From assembly GCA_900314905.1 (NCBI GenBank), contig OMXA01000014.1:1-48996 (forward strand): a stretch of DNA of 48,996 nucleotides, in the 5' to 3' direction. Of this stretch, positions 26,610-34,224 are shown piece after piece (the stretch's first letter is position 1; each line of letters opens with the position of its first letter). This DNA is from an uncultured Erysipelotrichaceae bacterium. GTDB taxonomy: Bacteria; Bacillota_I; Bacilli_A; Erysipelotrichales; Erysipelotrichaceae. The notes under the pieces are model-generated. The model saw only the letters and a program-made list of their open reading frames with translations, was not told the origin of the DNA and did not search any database. The position numbers and the translations under genes are program-made.

Positions 26610-27307
26610 CACCGTTTCCTCCAGAGCCTTTCCAGCGTCTCTTCTGACATCTGATGTTCCCGTTCTGAGATATCAATCAGCCGATGGGCATCGCTGTCGA
26701 TCAGCCAGATCGTATCTTTCTCCCTCATCCATGGATGCAGGTTCAGTACTTCTTCTTTCTCCTTCTCGTTTCGAAGTTCAAGGGCATCATAATCGAGTTC
26801 CTCCGGAATGAATCCAAGCTGATTCATGATGCTGTTCTCTCTGCCCATCACATGGGCAGGAACGGCAATCCCCGAACATGCATGAATCGCATCGATGCAT
26901 TCCTCCAGTGCGGCATTCAGGGAAACCAGCAGCAATCGTTTCTCGATGCCGATCTGCTCATCCATCCCATTCAGGATTTCCTGGCTTCCGAAGTAGTCCG
27001 GATCATTCGGGATCTGCGGCATCACCTCATCAATCCAGGTCTGAAGATTCCGGCAGTCTTCCAGGCTCCTGAAGAGCGCCAGGAGATGAACTTCTTCCAT
27101 GCTCTGCAGTTCAGCACCGTAAAGAAGGCGGATTCCGGTTTTTGCAGAGGCTGCCTCCATGCCAGGCTGCTGGCGGCAGGAGTTATGATCGCTGACGGCG
27201 ATCAGATCCAGACCTTTCAGCATTGCCATATTGCAGATGTTGTTCGGAGTCATCTCTGCTTCCGCGCATGGCGACAGGCAGCTGTGGATATGCAGGTCGT
27301 AGTACAT
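26609..27307 (-). CDS. PHP-domain phosphoesterase
   Basis: A 232-residue metal-dependent hydrolase of the polymerase-and-histidinol-phosphatase family. The metal ligands are present: DLHIHS at residues 4-9, SDHN near 40, GAEL near 65, PAHV near 150 and DSDAH near 205. This is a complete active site, so catalysis is expected; the substrate is unknown, with nucleotide or phosphoprotein signals as possible targets. Its position inside the hydrogenase operon, among ATPases and DRTGG proteins, suggests a signalling role. Confidence 0.8.
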   Translation of the reverse strand: MYYDLHIHSCLSPCAEAEMTPNNICNMAMLKGLDLIAVSDHNSCRQQPGMEAASAKTGIRLLYGAELQSMEEVHLLALFRSLEDCRNLQTWIDEVMPQIPNDPDYFGSQEILNGMDEQIGIEKRLLLVSLNAALEECIDAIHACSGIAVPAHVMGRENSIMNQLGFIPEELDYDALELRNEKEKEEVLNLHPWMREKDTIWLIDSDAHRLIDISEREHQMSEETLERLWRKR

Positions 27308-27636
27308 CAGAGCAGCCTGGATAGCGTGACTGCTGTTTCATAAACCGGAAGCCCGCTTTCCAGAATCACGATGTGCTCTTCTTCGGCTTTTTTGATCAGG
27401 TCCTCCGGAACAGAAGCTCCGTCCGCAATGATGATGCAGGAGAATTCCCTGAGAGCGGCAACGGCGATGATGTTGCGATGCACCTGCACCGTGATCCATG
27501 CCTGGCCAGGCTGGCCTTTTCCCATCACCCAGCTGAGCAGGTCGCCGGCATATCCCCCGGTGATGTTAACGGTCAGATCGAGGTCCGGAGTGTCATTCTT
27601 CCAGCCGGTTGTATCAAGGAGTTCCCTGATGGTCAT
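27307..27636 (-). CDS. DRTGG-domain protein (second copy)
   Basis: A 109-residue single-domain protein. The central DLTVNITGGYAGDLLSWVMG, then IAVAALREFSCIIIADG and the end GLPVYETAVTLSRLL fit the DRTGG fold, which elsewhere is fused to CBS domains or phosphotransacetylase. I chose the ATG at 27636 because GGAGG lies six bases before it and abuts an ATG at 27642. It overlaps the end of the hydrogenase-like gene. Ligand binding is presumed; the ligand is unknown. Confidence 0.7.
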   Translation of the reverse strand: MTIRELLDTTGWKNDTPDLDLTVNITGGYAGDLLSWVMGKGQPGQAWITVQVHRNIIAVAALREFSCIIIADGASVPEDLIKKAEEEHIVILESGLPVYETAVTLSRLL

Positions 27637-28822
27637 GTTCATCCTCCTTCATCGCTGCACGGATTCTGCAGTCATCCAGTGTCTTGTTTCCTTTGACAAT
27701 CTCTTCGGCCATGATCCGGCAGGTCTGCATGCCGCAGGCACTGCAGTCAAAGCCAGGAAGCTTCTCGAGCTGTTCATTGACTTTCTGGAAGAATTCAATC
27801 TTCTCCGAGAATGTCCTCTGATCTTCACTCGTGCGGCAGACGCTGTCGCTGTACAGATCATCGAGAGGAATCTCTGAGATCGGCCGCTCGCCCTTGGAAG
27901 TCAGCTCGTAGATGTTGTTCCGGGTCAGAAAGCTGTTGCCCCAGAGCAGATGACCGCCGATGCAGCCATTGAAACAAGGAAACAGATACAGCAGACGATA
28001 CGTATTCAGCTGTCCGAATTCTTCGAGGGACAGCACGGAATTGATTTTCTCAAAGCCATCGGCAATCAGATATTCCGGTTTCTGCGCCATGGCTGCAGGA
28101 TTGCAGGACTGCAGTCCTTCCCGAGAGAACAGAACTGCATCCCTGCCTTTCTTCATGTTCTGGCGTATTTTCGGAAAAATATCGACAATCGCCAGGGCAT
28201 GGTCTGTTTCAAATTCGAAATTACCGTAAGGATATTTTGCCAGAGCAAGCTTCGCTTCGCATTCGCAGCAGCTGAAGATCCCGACTCTGCCATGATTCTG
28301 ATGAGTCCTGCGGATCATCTTTGCAGCAGCTTCACTTGGATAGATCAGCGGAGCAAGGTTATCCAGCAGCATCGGATAGACCGTCTCAATCAGACGGTTG
28401 ACAGCAGGACAGAAGGAAGCGATGACACTCTGACTGCCGAATTCATCTGCCAGCATCTTCGTTTCATGCATGATCTGTCCTTCTGTGGGAGAGAGATCGA
28501 CAACTTCATCAAACCCAAGCATCCGGATGGCGTGGAAGAGATCTTCTGCTTCTTCTCTTGTCCGGCAGGAATTGCTCAGTGCCGATGGCACCATGCAGAC
28601 CGTATAATCATAGGAATGGATATCCTCAAGCGTGCTCCCCTGGGAAAGCAGCCCTTTATTATGGCAGCTGCGGATGCACCTGCCGCAGTTGATGCAGCGC
28701 TCAGAGTTCACAAGAATTCTGCCATGTTCCATTGAAAGCGCACTGGTCGGGCACGACTTCACGCATTTCAGGCACTTCACGCACCGGGACAATGTGTAAG
28801 TGACAACGGTTCTGGCTTTCAT
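27614..28822 (-). CDS. Hydrogenase-like iron-sulfur protein with degenerate H-cluster domain
   Basis: A 402-residue protein. It has two N-terminal [4Fe-4S] clusters (C14/17/20/24 and C43/46/49/53), then an [Fe]-hydrogenase large-subunit-type domain (about 70-300), and a C-terminal CxxC-type [4Fe-4S] domain (C360, C363, C368, C385). In the hydrogenase domain the probable cluster ligands remain: C138 (SFCPAV), C185/C186 (SCCECEAK), C283 and C287 (PCFNGCIGG). The residue before C138 is Phe where active enzymes carry the proton-relay Cys, and the Lys of the second motif is not conserved in place. It is therefore probably a redox or H2 sensor rather than a hydrogenase. It lies between an RsbW-like ATPase and a DRTGG protein in overlapping frames. 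Confidence 0.75.
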   Translation of the reverse strand: MKARTVVTYTLSRCVKCLKCVKSCPTSALSMEHGRILVNSERCINCGRCIRSCHNKGLLSQGSTLEDIHSYDYTVCMVPSALSNSCRTREEAEDLFHAIRMLGFDEVVDLSPTEGQIMHETKMLADEFGSQSVIASFCPAVNRLIETVYPMLLDNLAPLIYPSEAAAKMIRRTHQNHGRVGIFSCCECEAKLALAKYPYGNFEFETDHALAIVDIFPKIRQNMKKGRDAVLFSREGLQSCNPAAMAQKPEYLIADGFEKINSVLSLEEFGQLNTYRLLYLFPCFNGCIGGHLLWGNSFLTRNNIYELTSKGERPISEIPLDDLYSDSVCRTSEDQRTFSEKIEFFQKVNEQLEKLPGFDCSACGMQTCRIMAEEIVKGNKTLDDCRIRAAMKEDEHDHQGTP

Positions 28823-29247
28823 GGAGTCTGACGGAAGCAGAGCTTCAGAGTTGTTCCGGAGGGCGACGTCCGGATGTCAAACTGGTCGGAAACCCGTCTG
28901 ATATTCGGCAAGCCCATGCCGGCACCGAAGCCGAGCTCTCTTGCCTTTTCGCTTGCAGTTGACCAGCCAGGTGTCATTGCCTTTTCGAGATCCGGGATTC
29001 CCGGACCCGGATCAGCAAAGAGAAGAGAAACTGTCCCGTCTTCCATGACCTCCATCGTGATTTTCCCGCCATAGGCATGGATGATCATGTTGATCTCTGC
29101 TTCATAGCTTGCTACCGCAACCCTGCGAAGCACTCTGGGAGGATAGCCGATCTGGCTCAGCGTCTGCTTGATATGGCTGCTTGCCTCTCCGGCATGAGCA
29201 TAGTCATCCTGGACCACCTGATATTCCCGATGCAGAACTGCGCTCAT
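28819..29247 (-). CDS. RsbW-like ATP-binding regulatory protein
   Basis: A 142-residue GHKL ATPase of the anti-sigma-factor type. Seen: the N-box region VAVASYEAEINMIIHAYGG, then FADPGPGIPD, and the lid with GFGAGMGLPNIRRVSD. No sigma factor or anti-anti-sigma gene lies in the window, so the target is unknown. It overlaps the DRTGG gene upstream and the hydrogenase-like gene downstream by four bases each, so the three are probably translated together. Confidence 0.75.
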   Translation of the reverse strand: MSAVLHREYQVVQDDYAHAGEASSHIKQTLSQIGYPPRVLRRVAVASYEAEINMIIHAYGGKITMEVMEDGTVSLLFADPGPGIPDLEKAMTPGWSTASEKARELGFGAGMGLPNIRRVSDQFDIRTSPSGTTLKLCFRQTP

Positions 29248-29600
29248 ATGCCATGCAGTCCTTTCTCATAAAGAATGCCGCACGTCTCATACATCGTGAG
29301 ATCCGTGGCAAAGAGGCTGAGATTCATCTCATCGGCAATCGCCAGATCGCGATCGGAAAGATGCTTGCCGCGCACGATAATCACAAGGTTCACATCCAGC
29401 ATCTCGGCAGTGCGCAGCACTTGTGCATTGCAGAGACCGCTGATCAGCACCGTCGTCTCCGGAGACTGCTGGATCATTGCTAGGGCATCGCTCATCAGAT
29501 CGGTCGCAAAAGCTGCAGAATACTCTTTTTTCCCCCATCCGGCATCTGCTGAATAGAGCATGACTGCATGGATCGCTTCAATGATCTCATCTGCCCGCAT
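29244..29600 (-). CDS. DRTGG-domain protein (first copy)
   Basis: A 118-residue protein with a DRTGG-like core: AFATDLMSDALAMIQ, TVLISGLCNAQVLRTAEML, NLVIIVRGKHLSDRDLAIA and the end TMYETCGILYEKGL. It is a distant paralogue of the protein encoded at 27307-27636; both end in a YETxxxL motif. It lies directly after hydC. Ligand and partner are unknown. Confidence 0.7.
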   Translation of the reverse strand: MRADEIIEAIHAVMLYSADAGWGKKEYSAAFATDLMSDALAMIQQSPETTVLISGLCNAQVLRTAEMLDVNLVIIVRGKHLSDRDLAIADEMNLSLFATDLTMYETCGILYEKGLHGI

Positions 29601-29609
29601 AGAATTTCC

Positions 29610-30098
29610 TCAGGAAGCTGCTTCCGCAGAACGGATCCGCCCGACTTCTTCATCCAGCCGCGCAATGGTGCACTGGCCGATGGTTTTTCCGTCAATCACG
29701 CATACCGGAGCAAGCCCGCATGCCCCTAAGCATCTGGTCGCATCCAGGGAGAACATGCCGTCTTCCGAAGTCTTGTTGATGGCAGCGCCTGTCAGTTTCA
29801 TCGCTTCATCAATCAGCGCCTGACTGCCTTTGACATAGCATGCGGTTCCAAGGCATACATTGATGACATGCCTGCCTTTAGGCTGAGTGGTGAACTGCGC
29901 ATAGAAGCAGACGACGCCATAGATGTCGGCGACGCTCTGATGCGTTGCATCAGCAATTTTCTCCATTGCTTCAAATGGGATATACCCGAGGGAATCCTGC
30001 ACTTCATGCAGCATGACAATCGCAGGACCTGGTTCGCCGCGATGACGTTCGACGATCTGATCGATTGCTTTCAGGCTTTCCTGATTCAAACGTTCCAT
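29610..30098 (-). CDS. hydC: Hydrogenase subunit HydC (NuoE-like)
   Basis: A 162-residue [2Fe-2S] subunit with a thioredoxin fold. Ligands are C82 and C87 (VCLGTACYV) and C123 and C127 (TRCLGACG). The N-terminal helical part (GYIPFEAMEKIADATHQS) is typical of NuoE. I chose the ATG at 30098, which gives the family's usual length and follows GGGAG. It is the first gene of the operon, separated from hydB and hydA by seven genes. Confidence 0.93.
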   Translation of the reverse strand: MERLNQESLKAIDQIVERHRGEPGPAIVMLHEVQDSLGYIPFEAMEKIADATHQSVADIYGVVCFYAQFTTQPKGRHVINVCLGTACYVKGSQALIDEAMKLTGAAINKTSEDGMFSLDATRCLGACGLAPVCVIDGKTIGQCTIARLDEEVGRIRSAEAAS

Positions 30099-30173
30099 TA
30101 TTCTGGAATCTCCCTTCTGATCAGAACCCCAAAATGCGGTGTGCATTTTTCAGATTCTGTAGTACCTGTGATT

Positions 30174-30179
30174 ATTATA
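30174..30179 (-). promoter_or_regulatory. -10 element of the hydrogenase operon
   Basis: A perfect minus-strand TATAAT about 75 bases before hydC. No -35 close to consensus is found at 16-18 bases, which suggests an activator-dependent promoter. A 7-base stem (AAAATGC/GCATTTT, 30131-30149) lies in the predicted leader. Confidence 0.45.
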
Positions 30180-30253
30180 CTGAAATCCTGAATTGAATAC
30201 CATAACTCATCGCTGATTTCGTTTCTATAAGTACCATTTCACAATCATAAAAG

Positions 30254-30263
30254 GGAACGTTCC
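30254..30263. repeat. Ten-base palindrome upstream of the hydrogenase promoter
   Basis: GGAACGTTCC is a perfect palindrome about 75 bases upstream of the -10 element. It is a possible activator or repressor site; the spacer 30099-30332 holds nothing else apart from the promoter and the neighbouring terminator. Confidence 0.3.
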
Positions 30264-30292
30264 TGGTCATCGTCGGCATGCATGCAGAGACA

Positions 30293-30321
30293 TGAAAAAA
30301 GGTGTCTCTTCTGGAGACACC
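30293..30321 (-). terminator. Terminator after the TM1266-family gene
   Basis: Minus-strand GGTGTCTC pairs with GAGACACC (30301-30321) around a short loop, followed by six Ts. It closes the thrS transcription unit ahead of the hydrogenase promoter. Confidence 0.85.
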
Positions 30322-30332
30322 CATGAATCCGA

Positions 30333-30584
30333 TCATGCTTTGGAGTATGCAGTACGGACCGTAAGGCCTTCAATCGCACCAAGCTTGCCAGTCAGAGCAG
30401 AGATGCGGTCATTCGGAGCATCAACCGCCACGCTGATCAGCGAAAGATTCTTCTTAGGATACGGAATGCCCATGCGGCCAATGATGCAGTCGCCGTATTC
30501 ATGAAGAATTTCATTGAGCATGGATGCAGATTCGCGATTATCGACAACGATTGCGATCACCGCAATGCGATTAGCACCTTCCAT
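30333..30584 (-). CDS. TM1266-family iron-only hydrogenase system regulator (ACT fold)
   Basis: An 83-residue ACT-like protein (RIAVIAIVVDNRESASMLNEIL, then IIGRMGIPYPKKNLSLISVAVDA). It matches the small family found beside [FeFe]-hydrogenase structural or maturation genes and annotated as a putative hydrogenase system regulator. It starts five bases after the thrS stop, so it is probably co-transcribed with thrS rather than with the hydrogenase operon. The mechanism of the family is not known to me. Confidence 0.8.
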   Translation of the reverse strand: MEGANRIAVIAIVVDNRESASMLNEILHEYGDCIIGRMGIPYPKKNLSLISVAVDAPNDRISALTGKLGAIEGLTVRTAYSKA

Positions 30585-30589
30585 GCAGA

Positions 30590-32362
30590 TCAGAGCCCTT
30601 TCGAAGCAATCTCGTCAGCAGCTCTGCTGCAGAATTCATCGAAGCTCATCTTTACAGCATCCTTGGAACCATAGCGGCGGACCGTGACAGCATGTTCATT
30701 GACTTCACCTTCACCGACTACGATCTCAACCGGAATCTTGCTGGTCTGTGCTTCACGGACACGATAGCCAAGTTTCTCATTGCGGGAATCGACTGACACA
30801 CGCATGCCTCTTGCCTTGAGCTGATGCTCAAGCTCTTCGGCATAGTTCAGCTGGCTTTCAGATTCTCCGGAAACCGGAAGAATCACGATCTGCTTCGGAG
30901 CCAGCCAGAGCGGCAGAACGCCTTTGGTCTCTTCGAGCAGGAATGCGATGAACCGATCGAGAGAACCGAGAATTGCACGATGGATGACCACCGGACGCTT
31001 CTTCGTGCCATCACTGTCGACATATTCCAGTTCAAACCGTTCCGGCAGCTGGTAGTCAAGCTGAATGGTGGAAAGCGTCACGTCGTGGCCGATGGCACTG
31101 CGGACCTGAACATCGATCTTCGGTCCGTAGAACGCGGCTTCGCCCTTGGCTTCATAGTACTTCACGCCCATCTCTTTCAGCACTTCGCGAAGCTCGGTCT
31201 CGCTGCGCTCCCAGAGCTCATCATTGCCGAAGTACTTGGCCGCATTGTCCGGATCTCTTAAGGAAAGGCGGAAGCTGTATTCCTTGAAACTGAAGTCTTT
31301 GTAGACATCGAGGATCAGCTTCGTGACTGCCTTGATCTCAGAACCGATCTGATCCGGACGGCAGAAGATATGAGAGTCATTCTGCGTGAAAGCACGTGCC
31401 CGCTCGATGCCAGTCAGCGCACCAGATGCCTCGAAGCGGAAGTCGTTGGCAATCTCTGCAATCCGGACCGGAAGATCGCGGTAGGAATGCAGCGTGTTCT
31501 TGTAGATCATCATATGCTCCGGGCAGTTCATCGGACGAAGCACGTAAGCATTATCCGGATCTCTGCGATCCTGCATTGCTGGGAACATATCATCCTTGTA
31601 ATGATCCCAGTGACCGGAGATCTTATAGAGCTTGACGTTTGCAACAGACGGGGTCATGACATGGATATAGCCCTGGTCAAGTTCCTTATCCATGATGTAA
31701 TCGGACAGAATTCTGCGGACGGTGAAACCATTCGGCAGATACATCGGCAAGCCAGCTCCGACGACATCCGAGAACATGAACATCTGCAGTTCCTTGCCGA
31801 GCTTGCGGTGGTCTCTTGCCTTCGCATCTTCCAGCTCTGAGAGATACGCATCCAGCTCCTCCTGAGTCGGGAAGCAGACCCCGTAGATTCTCTGCAGAAC
31901 CTTGTTATGCTCATCGCCCTTCCAGTATGCACCGGAATGCTTCAGAAGCTTGAAATAGCGGCACATCCTGGTATTGTCGACATGCGGGCCGCGGCAGAGA
32001 TCCGTATAATCGCCCTGCGTGTAGCAGGAGATGACCTGTTCCTGATCATCCATGCGGCTGATCAGATCGAGCTTGTACGGATCATCCTTGAACATCTCCA
32101 GGGCTTCTGCCTTCGTGATTTCGTGACGGACAATCTTCTTGCCATCTTTGGCAAGCTTCTTCATCTCTTTCTCGATTTTCGGCAGATCTTCATCGCGGAT
32201 CACCTCATCGCCCAGATCGATGTCATAATAGAATCCTTCTTCGACAACCGGGCCGACCCAGAACTTTGCCTGCGGATACAGATGCTTCACGGCCTGTGCC
32301 ATCAGATGGGCACAGCTGTGATTGAGAACATGAAGTTTCTCATCTTCCTTGAAATTGATCAT
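30590..32362 (-). CDS. thrS: Threonyl-tRNA synthetase lacking the TGS domain
   Basis: A 590-residue class II synthetase. The protein begins directly at the editing domain (HVLNHSCAHLMAQAVKHLYPQ), so the N-terminal TGS domain of about 60 residues found in most ThrS is missing. The editing site continues with HEITKAEAL and GPHVDNT. The catalytic core has the zinc Cys in RPMNCPEHMMIYK and motif 3 near HRAILGSLDRFIAFLLEE, followed by the anticodon-binding domain. The ATG at 32362 follows AAAGGAG; frames further upstream are T-box leader, not protein. It is regulated by that T-box. Confidence 0.93.
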   Translation of the reverse strand: MINFKEDEKLHVLNHSCAHLMAQAVKHLYPQAKFWVGPVVEEGFYYDIDLGDEVIRDEDLPKIEKEMKKLAKDGKKIVRHEITKAEALEMFKDDPYKLDLISRMDDQEQVISCYTQGDYTDLCRGPHVDNTRMCRYFKLLKHSGAYWKGDEHNKVLQRIYGVCFPTQEELDAYLSELEDAKARDHRKLGKELQMFMFSDVVGAGLPMYLPNGFTVRRILSDYIMDKELDQGYIHVMTPSVANVKLYKISGHWDHYKDDMFPAMQDRRDPDNAYVLRPMNCPEHMMIYKNTLHSYRDLPVRIAEIANDFRFEASGALTGIERARAFTQNDSHIFCRPDQIGSEIKAVTKLILDVYKDFSFKEYSFRLSLRDPDNAAKYFGNDELWERSETELREVLKEMGVKYYEAKGEAAFYGPKIDVQVRSAIGHDVTLSTIQLDYQLPERFELEYVDSDGTKKRPVVIHRAILGSLDRFIAFLLEETKGVLPLWLAPKQIVILPVSGESESQLNYAEELEHQLKARGMRVSVDSRNEKLGYRVREAQTSKIPVEIVVGEGEVNEHAVTVRRYGSKDAVKMSFDEFCSRAADEIASKGL

Positions 32363-32380
32363 CATAATCTCCTTTGAATA

Positions 32381-32602
32381 AGAAAAGCGTCCTCCTACGA
32401 AGGACGCTGAACGAGCGCGGTACCACCTTGTTTCCCGGACTTTCTCCGGACTCCTCATTCTCCTTTTAACGCAGGATGGCGGGATCCGATTGAGGACCTG
32501 CTCCCAGGCGGTAAATTCTGTGCTCATCAGTTTCCTCTCATCATCCGGAAACCTTTCTGATCCGAGCGTACAGAACTGTTGTCCTGTTCATCGCATTTGT
32601 GA
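32381..32602 (-). promoter_or_regulatory. T-box riboswitch of thrS
   Basis: The T-box motif AAGGTGGTACCGCG occupies 32416-32429. It is followed by the terminator stem GCGTCCT/AGGACGC (32387-32407) with a short T run. Upstream is the stem I region, with GAGAGGAAACTGATGAGC features and a likely Thr specifier ACC at 32510-32512 after GAATTT. Uncharged tRNA-Thr should bind and allow transcription of thrS and the gene behind it. Confidence 0.93.
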
Positions 32603-32606
32603 CTCT

Positions 32607-32635
32607 GTTATACTCCGGGCCCGGGAATCTGTCAA
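32607..32635 (-). promoter_or_regulatory. Promoter of thrS
   Basis: Minus-strand TTGACA (32630-32635), a 17-base spacer and TATAAC (32607-32612). The TGA of TTGACA is the stop codon of glpK. Confidence 0.8.
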
Positions 32636-34134
32636 TCTTCTGCCGGAAACATCCTGGCTGCCTGAACCGCTTTCTGCCAGCGGGCATACAGATGCTCGGA
32701 TTCCTCTCTGGTCATCTGCGGTGCATAGACTGTGCGATTCTTCTTTGATTCTGCCGTCAGTTCCTCCGGATTCTTCCAGAACCCGACGCCGAGGCCCGCC
32801 AGATGAGCCGCCCCCATTGCGGTCGTTTCAATATTTCCAGGCCGCTGCACTTCACACTGCAGCAGATCGCTCTGGAACTGCATCAGGTAGCTGTTGGCGC
32901 TTGCCCCGCCGTCTACCTTCAGATAAGGGATCTTTCTTCCGCAGTCATGTTCCATGGAATCCAGAACATCTCTGGTCTGGAAGGCCAGGGATTCGAGCGT
33001 GGCTTTCGTGATATCTGCCTTTGTAGTTCCTCTCGTGATTCCGAATAGTGCCCCCCGGCAGCGGTCATCCCAGTATGGTGCGCCGAGCCCGACAAACGCC
33101 GGCACGAGAATCACGCCGGAATTCTTCGATGCCGACATCGCAAGTTCCTCTGACTGCGAGGATTTCTCAAAGAACTCCATCTGGTCCCGCAGCCACTGAA
33201 TCGCAGATCCTGCCACAAATACGGATCCTTCCAGGGCATAGGTGATCTTTCCCTGGTAGCCCCAGGCAATCGTCGTGACCAGTCCATGTTCGCTGCGATG
33301 CGGAACAGATCCGGTGTTCATGAGCAGGAAGCACCCGGTTCCGTAGGTATTCTTGACGCTTCCTTCCTCGAAGCAGTTCTGTCCGAACAGAGCTGCCTGC
33401 TGATCGCCTGCAACCCCGGCAATCGGGATTTCCTGTCCGAAGAAATGATATGGTGCGGTCAGTGCAAATACACCGCTGCTGTCTTTGACTTCCGGCAGCA
33501 TCGTCATCGGGATATTCAGAATCTGGCACAGTTCTTCATCCCACTTCTTCTCGAAGATGTTATAAAGCAAAGTGCGGCTGGCATTGGAATAATCGGTCAC
33601 ATGTGCTTTCATGCCGGACAGGCAATAGATCAGCCAGGAATCGATGGTCCCGGCATATAGTTTTCCCTGCTCGGCAAGCTTCTGTGCACCTGGCACGTGA
33701 TCAAGCATCCAGCGGATCTTCGTTGCCGAGAAATACGGGTCGATGCGCAGGCCTGTCTTTGAGCGGAAAAGCTCTTCATATCCCTGTTTCTTCAGAGAAT
33801 CGCAGATGTCTGCCGTCTGGCGCGACTGCCAGACTACGGCATTGCAGATGGGAAGACCAGTATCCTTGTTCCAGATGACAGTCGTCTCGCGCTGATTCGT
33901 GATGCCGATGCCAGCAACCTGCGACGGCTGGATGCCGGATTTCTGCAGACAGCTTGCCATAACGGAAAGCACTGACAGCCAGATCTCATTGGCATCATGC
34001 TCGACCCATCCGGGATGGCGGAAGTACTGCGTGAATTCTTTCTGGGCACTGGAAATGATCCTGCTTTCATGATCGAAGAGTACTGCCCGAGAGCTGGTAG
34101 TCCCCTGGTCAATTGCCATAATGTATTGTTCCAT
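32632..34134 (-). CDS. glpK: Glycerol kinase
   Basis: A 500-residue FGGY-family kinase making glycerol 3-phosphate. Seen: [13 protein letters not shown] at the N-terminus, [10 protein letters not shown], the adenosine-binding [14 protein letters not shown], and [17 protein letters not shown]. The ATG at 34134 follows AGAGGAG by six bases. No glpF or glpD stands beside it. A long inverted repeat lies between the promoter and the ribosome binding site. Confidence 0.96.
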   Translation of the reverse strand: MEQYIMAIDQGTTSSRAVLFDHESRIISSAQKEFTQYFRHPGWVEHDANEIWLSVLSVMASCLQKSGIQPSQVAGIGITNQRETTVIWNKDTGLPICNAVVWQSRQTADICDSLKKQGYEELFRSKTGLRIDPYFSATKIRWMLDHVPGAQKLAEQGKLYAGTIDSWLIYCLSGMKAHVTDYSNASRTLLYNIFEKKWDEELCQILNIPMTMLPEVKDSSGVFALTAPYHFFGQEIPIAGVAGDQQAALFGQNCFEEGSVKNTYGTGCFLLMNTGSVPHRSEHGLVTTIAWGYQGKITYALEGSVFVAGSAIQWLRDQMEFFEKSSQSEELAMSASKNSGVILVPAFVGLGAPYWDDRCRGALFGITRGTTKADITKATLESLAFQTRDVLDSMEHDCGRKIPYLKVDGGASANSYLMQFQSDLLQCEVQRPGNIETTAMGAAHLAGLGVGFWKNPEELTAESKKNRTVYAPQMTREESEHLYARWQKAVQAARMFPAED

Positions 34135-34147
34135 GAATCGCTCCTCT

Positions 34148-34176
34148 GCCATGCATGCAGAAAAGAAATGCATGGC
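34148..34176 (-). promoter_or_regulatory. Inverted repeat in the glpK leader
   Basis: GCCATGCAT (34148-34156) and ATGCATGGC (34168-34176) are perfect 9-base arms around 11 bases. It lies between the glpK promoter and ribosome binding site. No T run follows, so it is not a terminator; a repressor operator or an mRNA hairpin is more likely. Confidence 0.6.
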
Positions 34177-34191
34177 TCTTTTTCTGTCTTC

Positions 34192-34220
34192 ACTATACGA
34201 AATGAGATTTTCAAAATCAA
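34192..34220 (-). promoter_or_regulatory. Promoter of glpK
   Basis: Minus-strand TTGATT (34215-34220), a 17-base spacer and TATAGT (34192-34197). Confidence 0.65.
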
Positions 34221-34224
34221 GCAA

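Noticed and set aside
32365-32527. N-terminal extension of thrS by 55 codons
   Set aside because: This stretch is the T-box antiterminator and terminator; the extension has no TGS similarity, and the true ribosome binding site lies at its end.
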